DNA of 64,000 bases from Galbitalea sp036499165 (GTDB lineage Bacteria; Actinomycetota; Actinomycetes; Actinomycetales; Microbacteriaceae): assembly GCA_036499165.1 (NCBI GenBank), contig DASYEE010000041.1, positions 1-64,000 of the forward strand. Direction: 5' to 3'. The notes beneath the pieces are model-generated. The model was not told the DNA's origin and ran no database searches. It saw only the letters and a program-made list of their open reading frames with translations. Position numbers and translations under genes: made by a program. Numbering within the stretch: position 1 is the first letter of the stretch; every line of letters begins with the position of its first letter. This document shows positions 15,172 to 24,265 of this stretch, piece by piece.

Positions 15172-16292
15172 CGACCATCGAAGAATTCACGGCGAATTTC
15201 AGCGATGAACCGGGCTATCTCGATTTCGCCCGCGTCGGCCCTCCTGGCAGCGGCGTGGCGAACGAGCAGTACGCGCAGTTTGAGCTGCTCTCGCGCGGGC
15301 GCTTCGGCACGGTCGACAGGCTGGATTCCCAGGACGAACGGGTGCGAACAGCGGTCGGAGCCGTCGCCGGCCTCGATCCAGCGCGAATCGCCTTCCAGCC
15401 CAACACCTCGAGCGGGTTGATGCACACCATGTTCGGACTCACGGGCGGTCTCGCGCTGTCTGAGGCCGAATTCCCGAGCCTCACCTTCGCGGCTACCCGG
15501 GCAGCCGATGCGCTTGGCGTCCTCGGGACGACATGGATCGCAACCGACCAGGGCCGCGTCACCCCCGGCAACCTGCGTGACCAGCTCACGTCATCCATCA
15601 CGGCAGTTGCGGTCAGCCTCGTCGACTTCCGTACCGGCTACCTCGTCGACCTCGAGGGCATCAGGGAGGTCATCGGCGACCGACTGCTGATCGTCGACGC
15701 GATCCAGGGTTTCGGCGTCGTCGATGCCCCGTACGAGCTGGCGGATGTCGTGGCAGCCGGCGGCCAGAAGTGGGTGCGTGCGGGGTGGGGTACCGGGTTC
15801 CTCGCCCTCAGCGATCGTGCGATAGAGGCTCTGACCCCCGTCGTCTCCGGCTTCAACGCCACGGATGTCGCGGGAACCCCACTCGATGAGGTACCGCCAC
15901 CGACGCATGGCGTCGGCGCGTTCCGCATCTCCCACGCTGATCCCATCGCCGAGGCACGGTTTGCGACCGCGCTGGAGGAGATCGCGGCGGTTGGCGTGCC
16001 TGCGATCAATGCTGCCATCGCGGATCGAGTGAGCCAGGTGATCGATCTCGCAGACGAATTCGGTATACCGGTCAGCTCGCCGCGAGACGAGGCCGAGCGC
16101 GCGGGCATCGTCGTCATCGAACCGCCGGCTGACCAGCTGACCGTGTTGACGGCGTCGCTGTTCAACCACGGCGTCACGACGACGATCCGCCAGGGGCGGG
16201 TGCGCCTCAGCCCCCACGTTTCGACGGACTCCGAGACGTTCGACATGCTGCGCGCCAGCTTCGTCAGTTACGCGTCCGCAATCAAAGTTTGA
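15168..16292 (+). CDS. class V aminotransferase-fold PLP enzyme
   Basis: This 374-residue protein has the fold of class V aminotransferases and cysteine desulfurases. The segment LLIVDAIQGFGVVDAPYE gives the PLP-ring aspartate and its following Gln. The PLP lysine is in AAGGQKWVRAGWGTGFLAL. Similar proteins are annotated as isopenicillin-N epimerase-like or selenocysteine-lyase-like, but no catalytic cysteine loop is evident. The substrate is unknown. It starts within the stop of the prenyltransferase gene (ATGA), so the two are co-translated; whether they share a pathway is unclear. Confidence 0.75.
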   Translation: MTTIEEFTANFSDEPGYLDFARVGPPGSGVANEQYAQFELLSRGRFGTVDRLDSQDERVRTAVGAVAGLDPARIAFQPNTSSGLMHTMFGLTGGLALSEAEFPSLTFAATRAADALGVLGTTWIATDQGRVTPGNLRDQLTSSITAVAVSLVDFRTGYLVDLEGIREVIGDRLLIVDAIQGFGVVDAPYELADVVAAGGQKWVRAGWGTGFLALSDRAIEALTPVVSGFNATDVAGTPLDEVPPPTHGVGAFRISHADPIAEARFATALEEIAAVGVPAINAAIADRVSQVIDLADEFGIPVSSPRDEAERAGIVVIEPPADQLTVLTASLFNHGVTTTIRQGRVRLSPHVSTDSETFDMLRASFVSYASAIKV

Positions 16293-16438
16293 CCTGATCG
16301 AAACCTGGCGTCCCGCGTGTCGCTGACGGGCGTTTGGTGGCCCGCGCTTACGTTCGGAACATCAGGTAAGTCGCCTGGTCGAAACGGCCACATAAGTTCG
16401 TTTTGGTTACGCACGTGGCCGGCTCGCCAACTGGATCC

Positions 16439-16458
16439 GAGTGTGAATTCGTACACTC
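16439..16458. promoter_or_regulatory. operator-like palindrome before phoH2
   Basis: GAGTGTGAATTCGTACACTC is an interrupted palindrome with 6-bp arms GAGTGT and ACACTC and an 8-base centre. It ends 7 bases before the GGAG ribosome binding site of the PIN-PhoH gene. It could be a repressor operator or a small mRNA hairpin. In mycobacteria phoH2 is preceded by an antitoxin gene (phoAT); the 180-base gap here holds no recognisable antitoxin ORF. Confidence 0.45.
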
Positions 16459-16473
16459 GGGGATGGAGTGCAC

Positions 16474-17835
16474 GTGCCCCAAACCGCTAACCCTCAGGCC
16501 AAAAACTCCGAGAAGTCTTCGGCGGATCCGAAGGGGAGGCAGGCGGAGCGAACGTACGTTCTCGACACGTCCGTGCTCCTGTCCGATCCGAAGGCGATCT
16601 TCCGGTTTGCTGAGCACGCCGTTGTACTGCCCGTCGTCGTCATCGCCGAACTTGAGGCCAAGCGGAACGATCCGGAGATCGGCTACTTCGCAAGGCAGGC
16701 GCTTCGTAACCTCGACGAGTTGCGCGTGCAGCACGAGCGCCTCGACTTCCCGATCGCGGTTGGAGACAGTGGCGGCTCGCTTCGCGTCGAGCTCAACCAC
16801 TCGAATATGGCCGTTCTGCCATCAGGACTTCAGCTCGGCGACAATGACTCCCGCATCCTTGCCGTCGCGCTGAACCTTGCAGGAGACGGGCTGGATGTCA
16901 CGGTCGTCTCGAAGGACCTGCCGCTTCGCGTCAAGGCGGCATCCATCGGTCTCGCGGCGGAGGAATACCGCGCGGAGCTTGCGATCGACTCCGGCTGGAC
17001 AGGGCAGGCTGACCTGACACTCTCGAGCGAGCAGATGAACCAGCTCTACGACAACGAGCAGCTCTCGACCCGCCTCGTGCAGGACCTCCCCGTCAACACC
17101 GGGCTCGTGCTGCACTCCGATCGCGGGTCGGCACTCGGGCGGGTCACCTCCCGGGGCCAGATGCGACTGGTGCGCGGCGACCGCGACCTGTTCGGCCTGC
17201 ATGGCCGCAGCGCTGAGCAGCGCCTCGCCATCGACCTTCTGCTCGATCCTGAGATCGGCATCGTCTCCCTCGGTGGGCGCGCGGGAACGGGCAAGTCTGC
17301 CCTCGCGCTCTGCGCGGGACTCGAGGCCGTCCTTGAGAAGCAGCAGTACCGCAAGATCATGGTGTTCCGCCCGCTGTATGCGGTGGGCGGCCAGGAGCTC
17401 GGCTACCTGCCGGGCGATGCGGGGGAGAAGATGAACCCGTGGGCCCAGGCCGTGTTCGACACGCTCGGTTCCGTCGTCTCGCAGAACGTCATGGACGAGG
17501 TCGTGGAGCGCGGGATCCTCGAGGTGCTGCCGCTCACGCACATCCGTGGCCGATCGCTCCATGACGCCTTCGTCATCGTGGATGAGGCCCAGTCGCTCGA
17601 ACGCAACGTGCTCCTGACCGTGTTGTCGCGCATCGGGCAGAACTCGAGGGTCGTCCTGACGCACGATGTCGCGCAGCGCGACAACCTGCGCGTCGGACGG
17701 CACGATGGTGTCGCATCCGTCATCGAGACGCTGAAGGATCACCCGCTGTTCGCGCACATCACGCTGACGAGGTCGGAGCGCTCAGCGATCGCGGCGCTGG
17801 TCACAGAGCTGCTGGAGGGCAACGAACTGGCTTAG
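16474..17835 (+). CDS. phoH2: PhoH2: PIN ribonuclease domain fused to PhoH ATPase
   Basis: This 453-residue two-domain protein acts as a sequence-specific RNA helicase/RNase in characterised homologues. The PIN domain (about residues 25-150) shows YVLDTSVLLSDP, VIAELEAK and LGDNDSRILAVA, which supply the acidic metal-binding residues. The PhoH domain (about 230-450) has Walker A GRAGTGKSALA, the tract MVFRPLYAVGG, and Walker B FVIVDEAQSLE. GTG at 16474 is preferred because GGAG (16465-16468) lies 5 bases upstream; a GTG at 16468 is also in frame. A palindrome sits just upstream. It corresponds to Rv1095 by domain order and neighbourhood. Confidence 0.9.
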   Translation: MPQTANPQAKNSEKSSADPKGRQAERTYVLDTSVLLSDPKAIFRFAEHAVVLPVVVIAELEAKRNDPEIGYFARQALRNLDELRVQHERLDFPIAVGDSGGSLRVELNHSNMAVLPSGLQLGDNDSRILAVALNLAGDGLDVTVVSKDLPLRVKAASIGLAAEEYRAELAIDSGWTGQADLTLSSEQMNQLYDNEQLSTRLVQDLPVNTGLVLHSDRGSALGRVTSRGQMRLVRGDRDLFGLHGRSAEQRLAIDLLLDPEIGIVSLGGRAGTGKSALALCAGLEAVLEKQQYRKIMVFRPLYAVGGQELGYLPGDAGEKMNPWAQAVFDTLGSVVSQNVMDEVVERGILEVLPLTHIRGRSLHDAFVIVDEAQSLERNVLLTVLSRIGQNSRVVLTHDVAQRDNLRVGRHDGVASVIETLKDHPLFAHITLTRSERSAIAALVTELLEGNELA

Positions 17836-17905
17836 CGTGCCCGCGAGGTGCTGGGGTGTGGATAACTCGAGCGCGAGTCGTTAGGAGAGCCGTACTGTTC
17901 TCGGA

Positions 17906-18451
17906 ATGTCAGTCGTGCCGCGCCTGGGCCGGCGCTGGATCACGTACTGGCACTGGAGCCTCGCGGTTCCCCTTGTCGTCGTCGGCCTGACTGCGGTCGG
18001 GCCGACGGCGGCGAGCATCCCCGTGTTCTACCTCGCGGTGGTCTCGCCGCATCTGGCGCGCGTCGATCTGCGCTCGCGCAGGCTGCCGAACGAACTCACC
18101 GTGCCCGGCATCCTGATCGGCGTGCTCACGCTGGGTGTCCAGTCGCTCTCGGCCGGCCGGGTCGAAACCGTGCCGCTTCTTGCTGGCGCCGGCTACGCGG
18201 CAATCCTGGCCATTCCAGCGCTTACCGGAGGGATGGGTCTCGGCGACGTCAAGCTCGCTGCCGCCCTGGGCCTCGGCGCCTGGTCGCCGATCGTCGCGGT
18301 GCTTTCACCCGCGATCGCTTTCCTGGCCGGAGGGATCGCGAGTCTGATCGTTCTCCTCGCGCGCGGACGCGGCGCCCGCATCGCCTTCGGCCCGTACCTG
18401 CTCGGCGGGTTCTGGGCGGCGGTCGGACTGGTCGCGTTCTGGCGCCTGTAG
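17906..18451 (+). CDS. A24 family (prepilin-type) leader peptidase
   Basis: This 181-residue polytopic aspartic peptidase cleaves type IV pilin or Tad/Flp-type prepilin leaders at the membrane. The two catalytic aspartates are visible: Asp54 in ARVDLRSRRLPNEL and Asp114 in the GxGD motif GMGLGDVKLAAALG. It lacks the N-terminal methyltransferase domain of PilD, as in TadV-like enzymes. TACTGT (17893-17898) ends 7 bases before the ATG, so it is probably leaderless. No pilin or tad genes are in the window, so its substrates must be encoded elsewhere. Confidence 0.85.
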   Translation: MSVVPRLGRRWITYWHWSLAVPLVVVGLTAVGPTAASIPVFYLAVVSPHLARVDLRSRRLPNELTVPGILIGVLTLGVQSLSAGRVETVPLLAGAGYAAILAIPALTGGMGLGDVKLAAALGLGAWSPIVAVLSPAIAFLAGGIASLIVLLARGRGARIAFGPYLLGGFWAAVGLVAFWRL

Positions 18452-18465
18452 CGTGCGCGGTGCGC

Positions 18466-19863
18466 TCAGCCCGGGTGAGTCATGGAGAGCACATCGAGCT
18501 TCTCGTCGAGTTGCTCCAGCGTGATCTCACCACGTTCGACGAATCCGAGATCGATGACTGACTGCCGGATCGTGACGCCGTCCGCCACCGCATACTTGGC
18601 GACTTTCGCTGCTGCCTCGTATCCGATGATGCGATTCAGCGGCGTGACGATCGATGGCGACGACTCTGCCATCGCCCGCGCTCGCTCAAGGTTCGCGGTC
18701 AGCCCGTCGATGGTCGTGTCGGCCAAAAGGCGGGTCGAGTTCGACAGGAGTCGAATTGACTCCAGCAGCGCGTTTCCCATAACGGGGATGGCGACGTTCA
18801 ACTCGAATGAGCCGGTCGCGCCGGCCCATGCGATGGTCGCGTCGTTGCCGATCACGCGAGCGCAGACCTGGATGACGGCCTCCGGGATCACCGGGTTGAC
18901 CTTTCCGGGCATGATGGACGACCCCGGCTGCAGGTCGGGAATGTGAAGTTCGCCGAGACCGGTGTTCGGGCCGGAACCCATCCACCGGAGGTCGTTGCAG
19001 ATCTTCTGCAGCGAAACCGCGAGAACGCGAAGCGCTCCGGATGCCTCGACCAGGCCGTCGCGCGCGCCCTGCGCCTCGAAGTGGTCGAGCGCCTCGGTGA
19101 TCGGAAGCCCGGAGTCAGCGGCGAGCAGCTCGATGACCTGCTGCGGGAAACCCACGGGCGTGTTGATTCCTGTGCCGACTGCTGTGCCACCGAGCGGCAC
19201 CTCTGCGACGCGCGGGATGGTCGCCTGCACGCGTTCGATCGCGAGCCGGATCTGGCGCGCGTACCCGCCGAACTCCTGGCCGAGGGTGACAGGCGTCGCA
19301 TCCATCAGGTGCGTGCGGCCCGATTTCACGGCCGTCTTCCAGAGCTGGGCCTTCGCCTCGAGCGACGTGGCCAGATGCTCGAGCGCGGGAACGAGGTCGC
19401 CGAGCAGGGCCCCCGTGACGGCGACATGCACCGAGGTGGGGAAGACGTCGTTGGACGACTGGGAGGCGTTGACCTGGTCGTTCGGGTGCACGGGGGAGCC
19501 GAGGTACCGGGTCGCGAGCGAGGCCAGCACCTCGTTGATGTTCATGTTGCTCGAGGTGCCGCTTCCGGTTTGGTAGACGTCGATCGGAAACTGGTCGTGG
19601 TGGTGACCCGCGATGATCGCGTCGGCCGCCTGGCCGATCGCGTCTGCGACGTTCTGGTCGAGGACTCCGAGAGACGCGTTGACGGCCGCCGCTGCCTTCT
19701 TGATGCGCGCCAGTGCCACGATCTGTGCTGGCTCGAGACCGGAACCCGAGATCGGGAAGTTCTCGACAGCGCGCTGCGTCTGTGCAGCGTAGAGGGCGTC
19801 GACGGGCACGCGCACCTCACCCATCGTGTCGTGTTCGATTCGATACTCCGGCGTGCTGCTCAC
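18466..19863 (-). CDS. fumC: class II fumarate hydratase
   Basis: This 465-residue fumarase C interconverts fumarate and malate in the TCA cycle without an iron-sulfur cluster. The superfamily signature GSSIMPGKVNP is intact and carries the catalytic serine loop. Other typical tracts are GSGTSSNMNINEV, SGRTHLMDATP and HPNDQVNASQSSNDVFPT. Length is standard. GTG at 19863 has AAAGG 8 bases upstream. It is the last gene of a minus-strand run and ends 14 bases from the convergent prepilin peptidase. Confidence 0.95.
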   Translation of the reverse strand: MSSTPEYRIEHDTMGEVRVPVDALYAAQTQRAVENFPISGSGLEPAQIVALARIKKAAAAVNASLGVLDQNVADAIGQAADAIIAGHHHDQFPIDVYQTGSGTSSNMNINEVLASLATRYLGSPVHPNDQVNASQSSNDVFPTSVHVAVTGALLGDLVPALEHLATSLEAKAQLWKTAVKSGRTHLMDATPVTLGQEFGGYARQIRLAIERVQATIPRVAEVPLGGTAVGTGINTPVGFPQQVIELLAADSGLPITEALDHFEAQGARDGLVEASGALRVLAVSLQKICNDLRWMGSGPNTGLGELHIPDLQPGSSIMPGKVNPVIPEAVIQVCARVIGNDATIAWAGATGSFELNVAIPVMGNALLESIRLLSNSTRLLADTTIDGLTANLERARAMAESSPSIVTPLNRIIGYEAAAKVAKYAVADGVTIRQSVIDLGFVERGEITLEQLDEKLDVLSMTHPG

Positions 19864-19917
19864 GGCTCGTGCCTTTCTGTGGCGTTGCTTTGTCGACGTG
19901 ACGGTTGTGGTGATGAG

Positions 19918-20577
19918 TCAGGCGGGAAGCGTGACCGGCCCGACGGCAATGTCAGGTTCGGCTCGACCCTCGAGGAGGCGATAGTTCGCGCCGACGATAG
20001 CCAGCGTACCGGCGGCGATCGCGTCGCTGACGAGCTCGGATTCCTCGAGCAGCTCCGCAATCGTGTCGCGCAGGTGCTCACGGCCGACAGCGTGACTGTC
20101 GATTGCCGCAGTGTCGATCGGACCGTCCGGTGAGCCGGCGACCCGACGCACCGCCGGAACGATCGGCGCGATGAGGTTGGCAATGTGTACCGGCAGCGGT
20201 GCGGCATCCTCTGCCTGGGAGTCGATGGCGGCACGCACTGCTCCGCACTCGTCGTGACCGAGCACGATGATCAACGGCACATGCAGCACTGCCACGGCGT
20301 ATTCGATCGACCCGACGACGCTCTCGGAGATCACCTGGCCGGCATTGCGGATCACGAACAGGTCGCCGAGGCCCTTGTCGAAGATGATCTCCGCCGCAAG
20401 GCGCGAATCACTGCATCCGAACAGCGCCGCAATCGGCGCCTGGCCGTTCGCGATCTCCGCGCGACGGTCGACATCCTGCCGAGGGTGAAGGGGGGTGCCC
20501 GCGATGAAGCGCTCGTTGCCCCTCGCCATCTCGGTCCAGGCGAGGTCGGGGGATGGCGCTTTGGTCGTCTCGGTCAT
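19918..20577 (-). CDS. beta-class carbonic anhydrase
   Basis: This 219-residue enzyme hydrates CO2 to bicarbonate. The zinc ligands and catalytic dyad are all present: GCSDSRL (Cys55, Asp57, Arg59) and VLGHDECGA (His108, Cys111). Length and the long helical C-terminus fit the beta class. ATG at 20577 lies only 5 bases after the stop of the DUF4245 gene, so the two are co-transcribed; fumC follows 54 bases later. Longer in-frame extensions upstream overlap DUF4245 and are rejected. Confidence 0.93.
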   Translation of the reverse strand: MTETTKAPSPDLAWTEMARGNERFIAGTPLHPRQDVDRRAEIANGQAPIAALFGCSDSRLAAEIIFDKGLGDLFVIRNAGQVISESVVGSIEYAVAVLHVPLIIVLGHDECGAVRAAIDSQAEDAAPLPVHIANLIAPIVPAVRRVAGSPDGPIDTAAIDSHAVGREHLRDTIAELLEESELVSDAIAAGTLAIVGANYRLLEGRAEPDIAVGPVTLPA

Positions 20578-20582
20578 CGCCG

Positions 20583-21260
20583 TCAGCTCACTTTCTTTCC
20601 CGCGTCGGTCAGGAACTGCGCCACGCGCGTCGCGACCTGAGAGTATTCGGCCGGGACACGCGCCGTGCCGGATGCGCTGCCGTGCAGCACGAAGTGGATG
20701 CTCGCGACAGTTGCCGTGAGGGAGTACTGGAAGTTGCCGCTGTCGGCCGTCGTGCGCTGGTCGTAGATCGTCCAACGGACGCCCGAAATCGTCGTGTGCC
20801 CCGTCGGTTGCGCCTTACCGAGCAGCGAACCGAACCACGTATCTCCCGTTCGGATGCCTTCTTCGATGGCGATGAACTGCTGTTTCGGGGTGATGAGGCC
20901 CACGTACCAGGTCGTCCCGTCGCCCGCGCCGTCTTTGAGCACCGCGCTGTTCGACCGCCAGGTCTTCGGCAGGTCTGGCGCGACCAGCGGCTGCGAAACA
21001 CTCGGCTGTGCGCTGGCGGCGACAGAGCGGTAGTTCACGTACTTGACCGGTGTGTTGTCTGGCCGGATCACCACGAGAACAACGAAGAGAACGACAGCGA
21101 GCGAAGCGAGCAGCGCGAGGACCAGGTTTCGCGTTGTCTGGTTCGCGCGGTGCGCTCGCGAATTCTCGGCCTTGCGCGCGGCGGTTTCGTCCGGAGTCTC
21201 CGGACGACCGAGCTCGGCGACGATGCGCGGAGGTTTACTGCCCTGGTTCAGGTTCGACAT
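20583..21260 (-). CDS. DUF4245 single-pass membrane protein
   Basis: This 225-residue actinobacterial protein has a polar cytoplasmic N-terminus (about 45 residues), one membrane helix (about 46-66, LALLASLAVVLFVVLVVI) and an extracytoplasmic domain with the family tract WYVGLITP and a TTISGVRWTIYD strand. It matches the DUF4245 family (Rv1100-like), which sits near glpX, fumC and xseAB in many actinobacteria. The function is unknown. It is encoded directly upstream of the carbonic anhydrase gene. Confidence 0.78.
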   Translation of the reverse strand: MSNLNQGSKPPRIVAELGRPETPDETAARKAENSRAHRANQTTRNLVLALLASLAVVLFVVLVVIRPDNTPVKYVNYRSVAASAQPSVSQPLVAPDLPKTWRSNSAVLKDGAGDGTTWYVGLITPKQQFIAIEEGIRTGDTWFGSLLGKAQPTGHTTISGVRWTIYDQRTTADSGNFQYSLTATVASIHFVLHGSASGTARVPAEYSQVATRVAQFLTDAGKKVS

Positions 21261-21298
21261 TCGGTGGGGAAACGCGTCTTTCTCGGTGTGTAGGGAAG

Positions 21299-21547
21299 CT
21301 AGTCAGTGGATGCCGCGCGTGCTGCGTCGAGGCGCGCCTTGGCGCCGAGGAGCCACTCTTCGCAGCGCTTTGCGAGTGCCTCACCCCGCTCCCACAGGGC
21401 GAGCGACTGCTCGAGGGTAGACGACCCCTGCTCGAGCTCGCCCACAACACGGACCAGCTCGTCACGTGCCTGTTCGTAGCTGAGCTCCGCGACGTCGTCG
21501 TGCGCACCAGCGGCTGGTGTATCTGGTTTGGGAGAAGCGGATGCCAC
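21299..21547 (-). CDS. xseB: exodeoxyribonuclease VII small subunit
   Basis: An 82-residue protein with the XseB core: LSYEQARDELVRVVGELEQG then LEQSLALWERGEALAKRCEEWL, two helices that dock on XseA. It supports single-strand exonuclease VII activity in DNA repair. The GTG start at 21547 follows TAGGAT (21560-21555, minus strand) by 7 bases, suggesting its own leaderless promoter even though xseA lies only 20 bases upstream. Confidence 0.93.
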   Translation of the reverse strand: MASASPKPDTPAAGAHDDVAELSYEQARDELVRVVGELEQGSSTLEQSLALWERGEALAKRCEEWLLGAKARLDAARAASTD

Positions 21548-21567
21548 GGGGTTAATCCTAACGATCG

Positions 21568-22818
21568 CTAACTGGTGGAAATCTGGTCGCCCGCGACGGC
21601 GGCGAGCTTACCGTCCGCGACGGTGAGGACGAGGGCGGTGCCGTTCGGAGCATCGGATGCGACCCTGAGCGCCCGGCCGTCTGGCAGCTGGGCAATCGAG
21701 TACCCGCGGTCGAGCGTGCGCTGGGGCGAGAGCGCCCGAAGGTGACCAGCGAGCTCGCTCACGCGAGCGCTCGCACGGTCGATTGACAGGCTCATCAGTT
21801 CGCTGCCGCGGGCGACGTAGCGCGAGAGCTCTTCCGCGCGCGAGTCGACCAGCCAGCTCGAATTCGCGAGCACGGGGCGCGTCCGGAGCTGCTCCAGCCG
21901 ATCGATCTCGATCGAGATGAGGTGCGTCACCCGGCTGCCGATCCGTGCCCGCGCCTGTTGGACGCGAGCGATCTCTTCCGCGACATCCGGCACGACGCGC
22001 TTCGCTGCATCCGTCGGCGTGGATGCGCGCAGGTCTGCGACGTCGTCGAGGAGCGGGCGATCCGCTTCGTGCCCGATCGCGCTGACGATGGGCGTGACGC
22101 ACGCTGCGGCCGTGCGCACGAGTGCCTCGTCGCTGAAGACCAGGAGATTTTGGAAGTCCCCACCGCCGCGGGCAATGATGATGACATCCACCGCCGGGTC
22201 GGCGTCGAGCAGCTTGAGCGCCGCCGTGACATCCCCGACGGCCTTATCGCCCTGGACGGCGGCATACGCAATGCGGAATTCGACTGCGGGCCAGCGCAGC
22301 TGGGCGTTGCGCAGCACATCTTTCTCAGCATCGCTGTCGCGGCCGGTGATGAGGCCGATGGTGTGGGGAAGAAAGGGCAGCGGCTTCTTGCGGTCGGCGT
22401 CGAACAGCCCCTCGGCCCGAAGGGTGTGCCGCAGGCGCTCGAGTCGCTCGAGCAGGTCGCCGAGGCCGACATGCCGCATCTCGAAGACCTGCATTGTGAG
22501 CGTGCCGCCCTTGACCCAGTAGTTGGGCTTGACGAGAGCCACGACGCGATCGCCCTGCTTCAGGTCATCCGGGATCTTCGCCCGCACGGACGACCAGATC
22601 GTGAACGACACCGTCGCGTCGGCCTCGAGGTCCTTCAATTTGCCATAGACGTTGCCGCCCGAGACGCCCCACTGGGTGATCTCGCCCTCGACCCAGACGG
22701 TGCCGAGCCGATCGATCCAACCCTTGATCTTCGCAGACAGGATGCCGACCGGCCATGGTGCATCGACGGTGGGAAGCGTGTCTGCCGATCGCACGGCGCC
22801 CGGTGCAGAATCGGTCAC
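21568..22818 (-). CDS. xseA: exodeoxyribonuclease VII large subunit
   Basis: This 416-residue catalytic subunit degrades single-stranded DNA in both directions. It has the N-terminal OB-fold (about residues 20-115, with VWVEGEITQW and GKLKD), the nuclease core (GLITGRDSDAEKDVLRN, IIIARGGGDFQNLLVFSDE, IGHEADRPLLDDVADLRASTPTDAA), a coiled-coil stretch and the C-terminal LDRGYSI motif. ATG at 22818 overlaps the stop of the upstream small gene (ATGA). All catalytic residues seem present. Confidence 0.95.
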   Translation of the reverse strand: MTDSAPGAVRSADTLPTVDAPWPVGILSAKIKGWIDRLGTVWVEGEITQWGVSGGNVYGKLKDLEADATVSFTIWSSVRAKIPDDLKQGDRVVALVKPNYWVKGGTLTMQVFEMRHVGLGDLLERLERLRHTLRAEGLFDADRKKPLPFLPHTIGLITGRDSDAEKDVLRNAQLRWPAVEFRIAYAAVQGDKAVGDVTAALKLLDADPAVDVIIIARGGGDFQNLLVFSDEALVRTAAACVTPIVSAIGHEADRPLLDDVADLRASTPTDAAKRVVPDVAEEIARVQQARARIGSRVTHLISIEIDRLEQLRTRPVLANSSWLVDSRAEELSRYVARGSELMSLSIDRASARVSELAGHLRALSPQRTLDRGYSIAQLPDGRALRVASDAPNGTALVLTVADGKLAAVAGDQISTS

Positions 22819-23132
22819 GAATCGCCTCCGACGGGAGGCTCACCAACGTATTCGTGCGCCTCTCGGATGAGTTCGGACCAGAAGGAGAGGTCGCGGACTC
22901 GAACCCAATCGCGCGAGCGCTCGCCACCGGTCTTGAAGGCCTTAGCGACGCCGCGTGCAGTGAGATCGCTTGACCGTGTCGTCGGAAGGTCGACGACGAG
23001 GTCGTCGCCGTCCAGAAAAGCGAACAGCGTGCCGCGCACGTGCAGGCCGTCGTCGTCGACGGTCACCCCTGGCTCGTGGCGAAATTCGATCAGCAGGTTT
23101 TCGTACGCCTCTGTCGCAACTGTGTTTGCCAT
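22815..23132 (-). CDS. small unassigned protein upstream of xseA
   Basis: A 105-residue soluble protein without a recognised catalytic motif. The pattern of a short strand pair (GTLFAFLDGDDLVVDLP) followed by a helix and the tract RVRDLSFWSELIREAHEYV recalls the TfoX/YjbR small alpha-beta fold, but this is only a resemblance. ATG at 23132 is well supported by GGGAGG 5 bases upstream. The stop overlaps the xseA start as ATGA. It is divergent from ispH across 48 bases. Confidence 0.65.
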   Translation of the reverse strand: MANTVATEAYENLLIEFRHEPGVTVDDDGLHVRGTLFAFLDGDDLVVDLPTTRSSDLTARGVAKAFKTGGERSRDWVRVRDLSFWSELIREAHEYVGEPPVGGDS

Positions 23133-23180
23133 CGGTGCCTCCCAGACCTCGGCTCGGTACGCTCCCGTAGAATCGGCAGT

Positions 23181-24263
23181 GTGAGCATCTCCAACGGCGC
23201 TGCCGTCAGCCTTCAAATACCCCGGGTTCCCGCGGTACGTAACAGGCTACGGGACATCCCCGTCACCGGGTCGAAGCGTGTGCTGCTCGCTGCCCCTCGT
23301 GGGTACTGTGCAGGAGTAGACAGGGCCGTGATCGCTGTCGAGAAGGCCCTCGACAAATTCGGGACGCCCGTCTACGTGCGCAAGCAAATCGTCCACAACA
23401 TCCACGTCGTCTCGACGCTCGAGCAGCGGGGAGCGATCTTCGTCGATGACGTCGCCGAAGTGCCGGAGGGCGCACACATCGTCTTCAGCGCGCACGGTGT
23501 CTCGCCTGCGGTGGTTGCCGGCGCCACCGCGCGGGGCCTCGACGCGATCGACGCCACGTGTCCGCTCGTCACCAAGGTGCACCGGGAGGCGACCCGTTTC
23601 GCGAGAGATGACTACGAAATCCTCCTGATCGGCCACCGCGGCCACGAAGAGGTCGAGGGCACGATGGGTCACGCCCCCGAGCGCACGACCCTGGTGAACA
23701 GCCCGGCAGACGTCGCTGGCCTCGACGTGAAAAACCCCGATCATCTCGTCTGGCTTTCGCAAACCACCCTCAGCGTCGATGAGACGATGGAGACCGTCCG
23801 CCTCCTGCGTGAGCGCTTCCCGAACCTGCAGGACCCGCCGAGCGACGACATCTGTTACGCCACCCAGAATCGCCAGGTCGCGATCAAGAAGGTCGCGGAG
23901 GAAGCCGACCTCGTGATCGTCGTCGGGTCGGCCAACAGCTCGAACACCGTGCGGCTCGTGGATGTCGCGCTCGAGAACGGGGCGACGGCGGCATACCGCG
24001 TCGACTACGCGAGCGAAATCAAACAGGAGTGGCTGGATGGCGTCCTGACGGTCGGCGTGACCTCGGGCGCATCCGTACCGGAAGTGCTCGTGCAGGAAGT
24101 GCTCGACGACCTCGCCGACGCGGGTTATGGGACCGTCGACCAGGTCGTCACCGCAGAAGAGGACCTGATGTTCTCGCTTCCCCGCGAACTGCGCACCGAC
24201 GCCAGCGGCAAGCCGGATGAGCGTGGCCTCGGCGGTCGCACCCGGCGTCTCGATTGGCAGTAG
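23181..24263 (+). CDS. ispH: 4-hydroxy-3-methylbut-2-enyl diphosphate reductase
   Basis: This 360-residue iron-sulfur enzyme makes IPP and DMAPP in the last step of the MEP isoprenoid pathway. The three cluster cysteines are visible in PRGYCAGVDRA, DATCPLVTKVHRE and DDICYATQNRQ. Active-site tracts AHGVSP and VGSANSSNTVRLVD are intact. GTG at 23181 is chosen because TAGAAT (23168-23173) ends 7 bases upstream; long in-frame extension upstream overlaps the divergent gene. The prenyltransferase earlier in the window consumes its products. Confidence 0.95.
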   Translation: MSISNGAAVSLQIPRVPAVRNRLRDIPVTGSKRVLLAAPRGYCAGVDRAVIAVEKALDKFGTPVYVRKQIVHNIHVVSTLEQRGAIFVDDVAEVPEGAHIVFSAHGVSPAVVAGATARGLDAIDATCPLVTKVHREATRFARDDYEILLIGHRGHEEVEGTMGHAPERTTLVNSPADVAGLDVKNPDHLVWLSQTTLSVDETMETVRLLRERFPNLQDPPSDDICYATQNRQVAIKKVAEEADLVIVVGSANSSNTVRLVDVALENGATAAYRVDYASEIKQEWLDGVLTVGVTSGASVPEVLVQEVLDDLADAGYGTVDQVVTAEEDLMFSLPRELRTDASGKPDERGLGGRTRRLDWQ

Positions 24264-24265
24264 GC

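Noticed and set aside
17857..17865. TGTGGATAA, a perfect match to the DnaA box TTATCCACA on the other strand
   Set aside because: A single box between phoH2 and the prepilin peptidase gene, with no dnaA/dnaN genes and no cluster of boxes, so it is not an origin.
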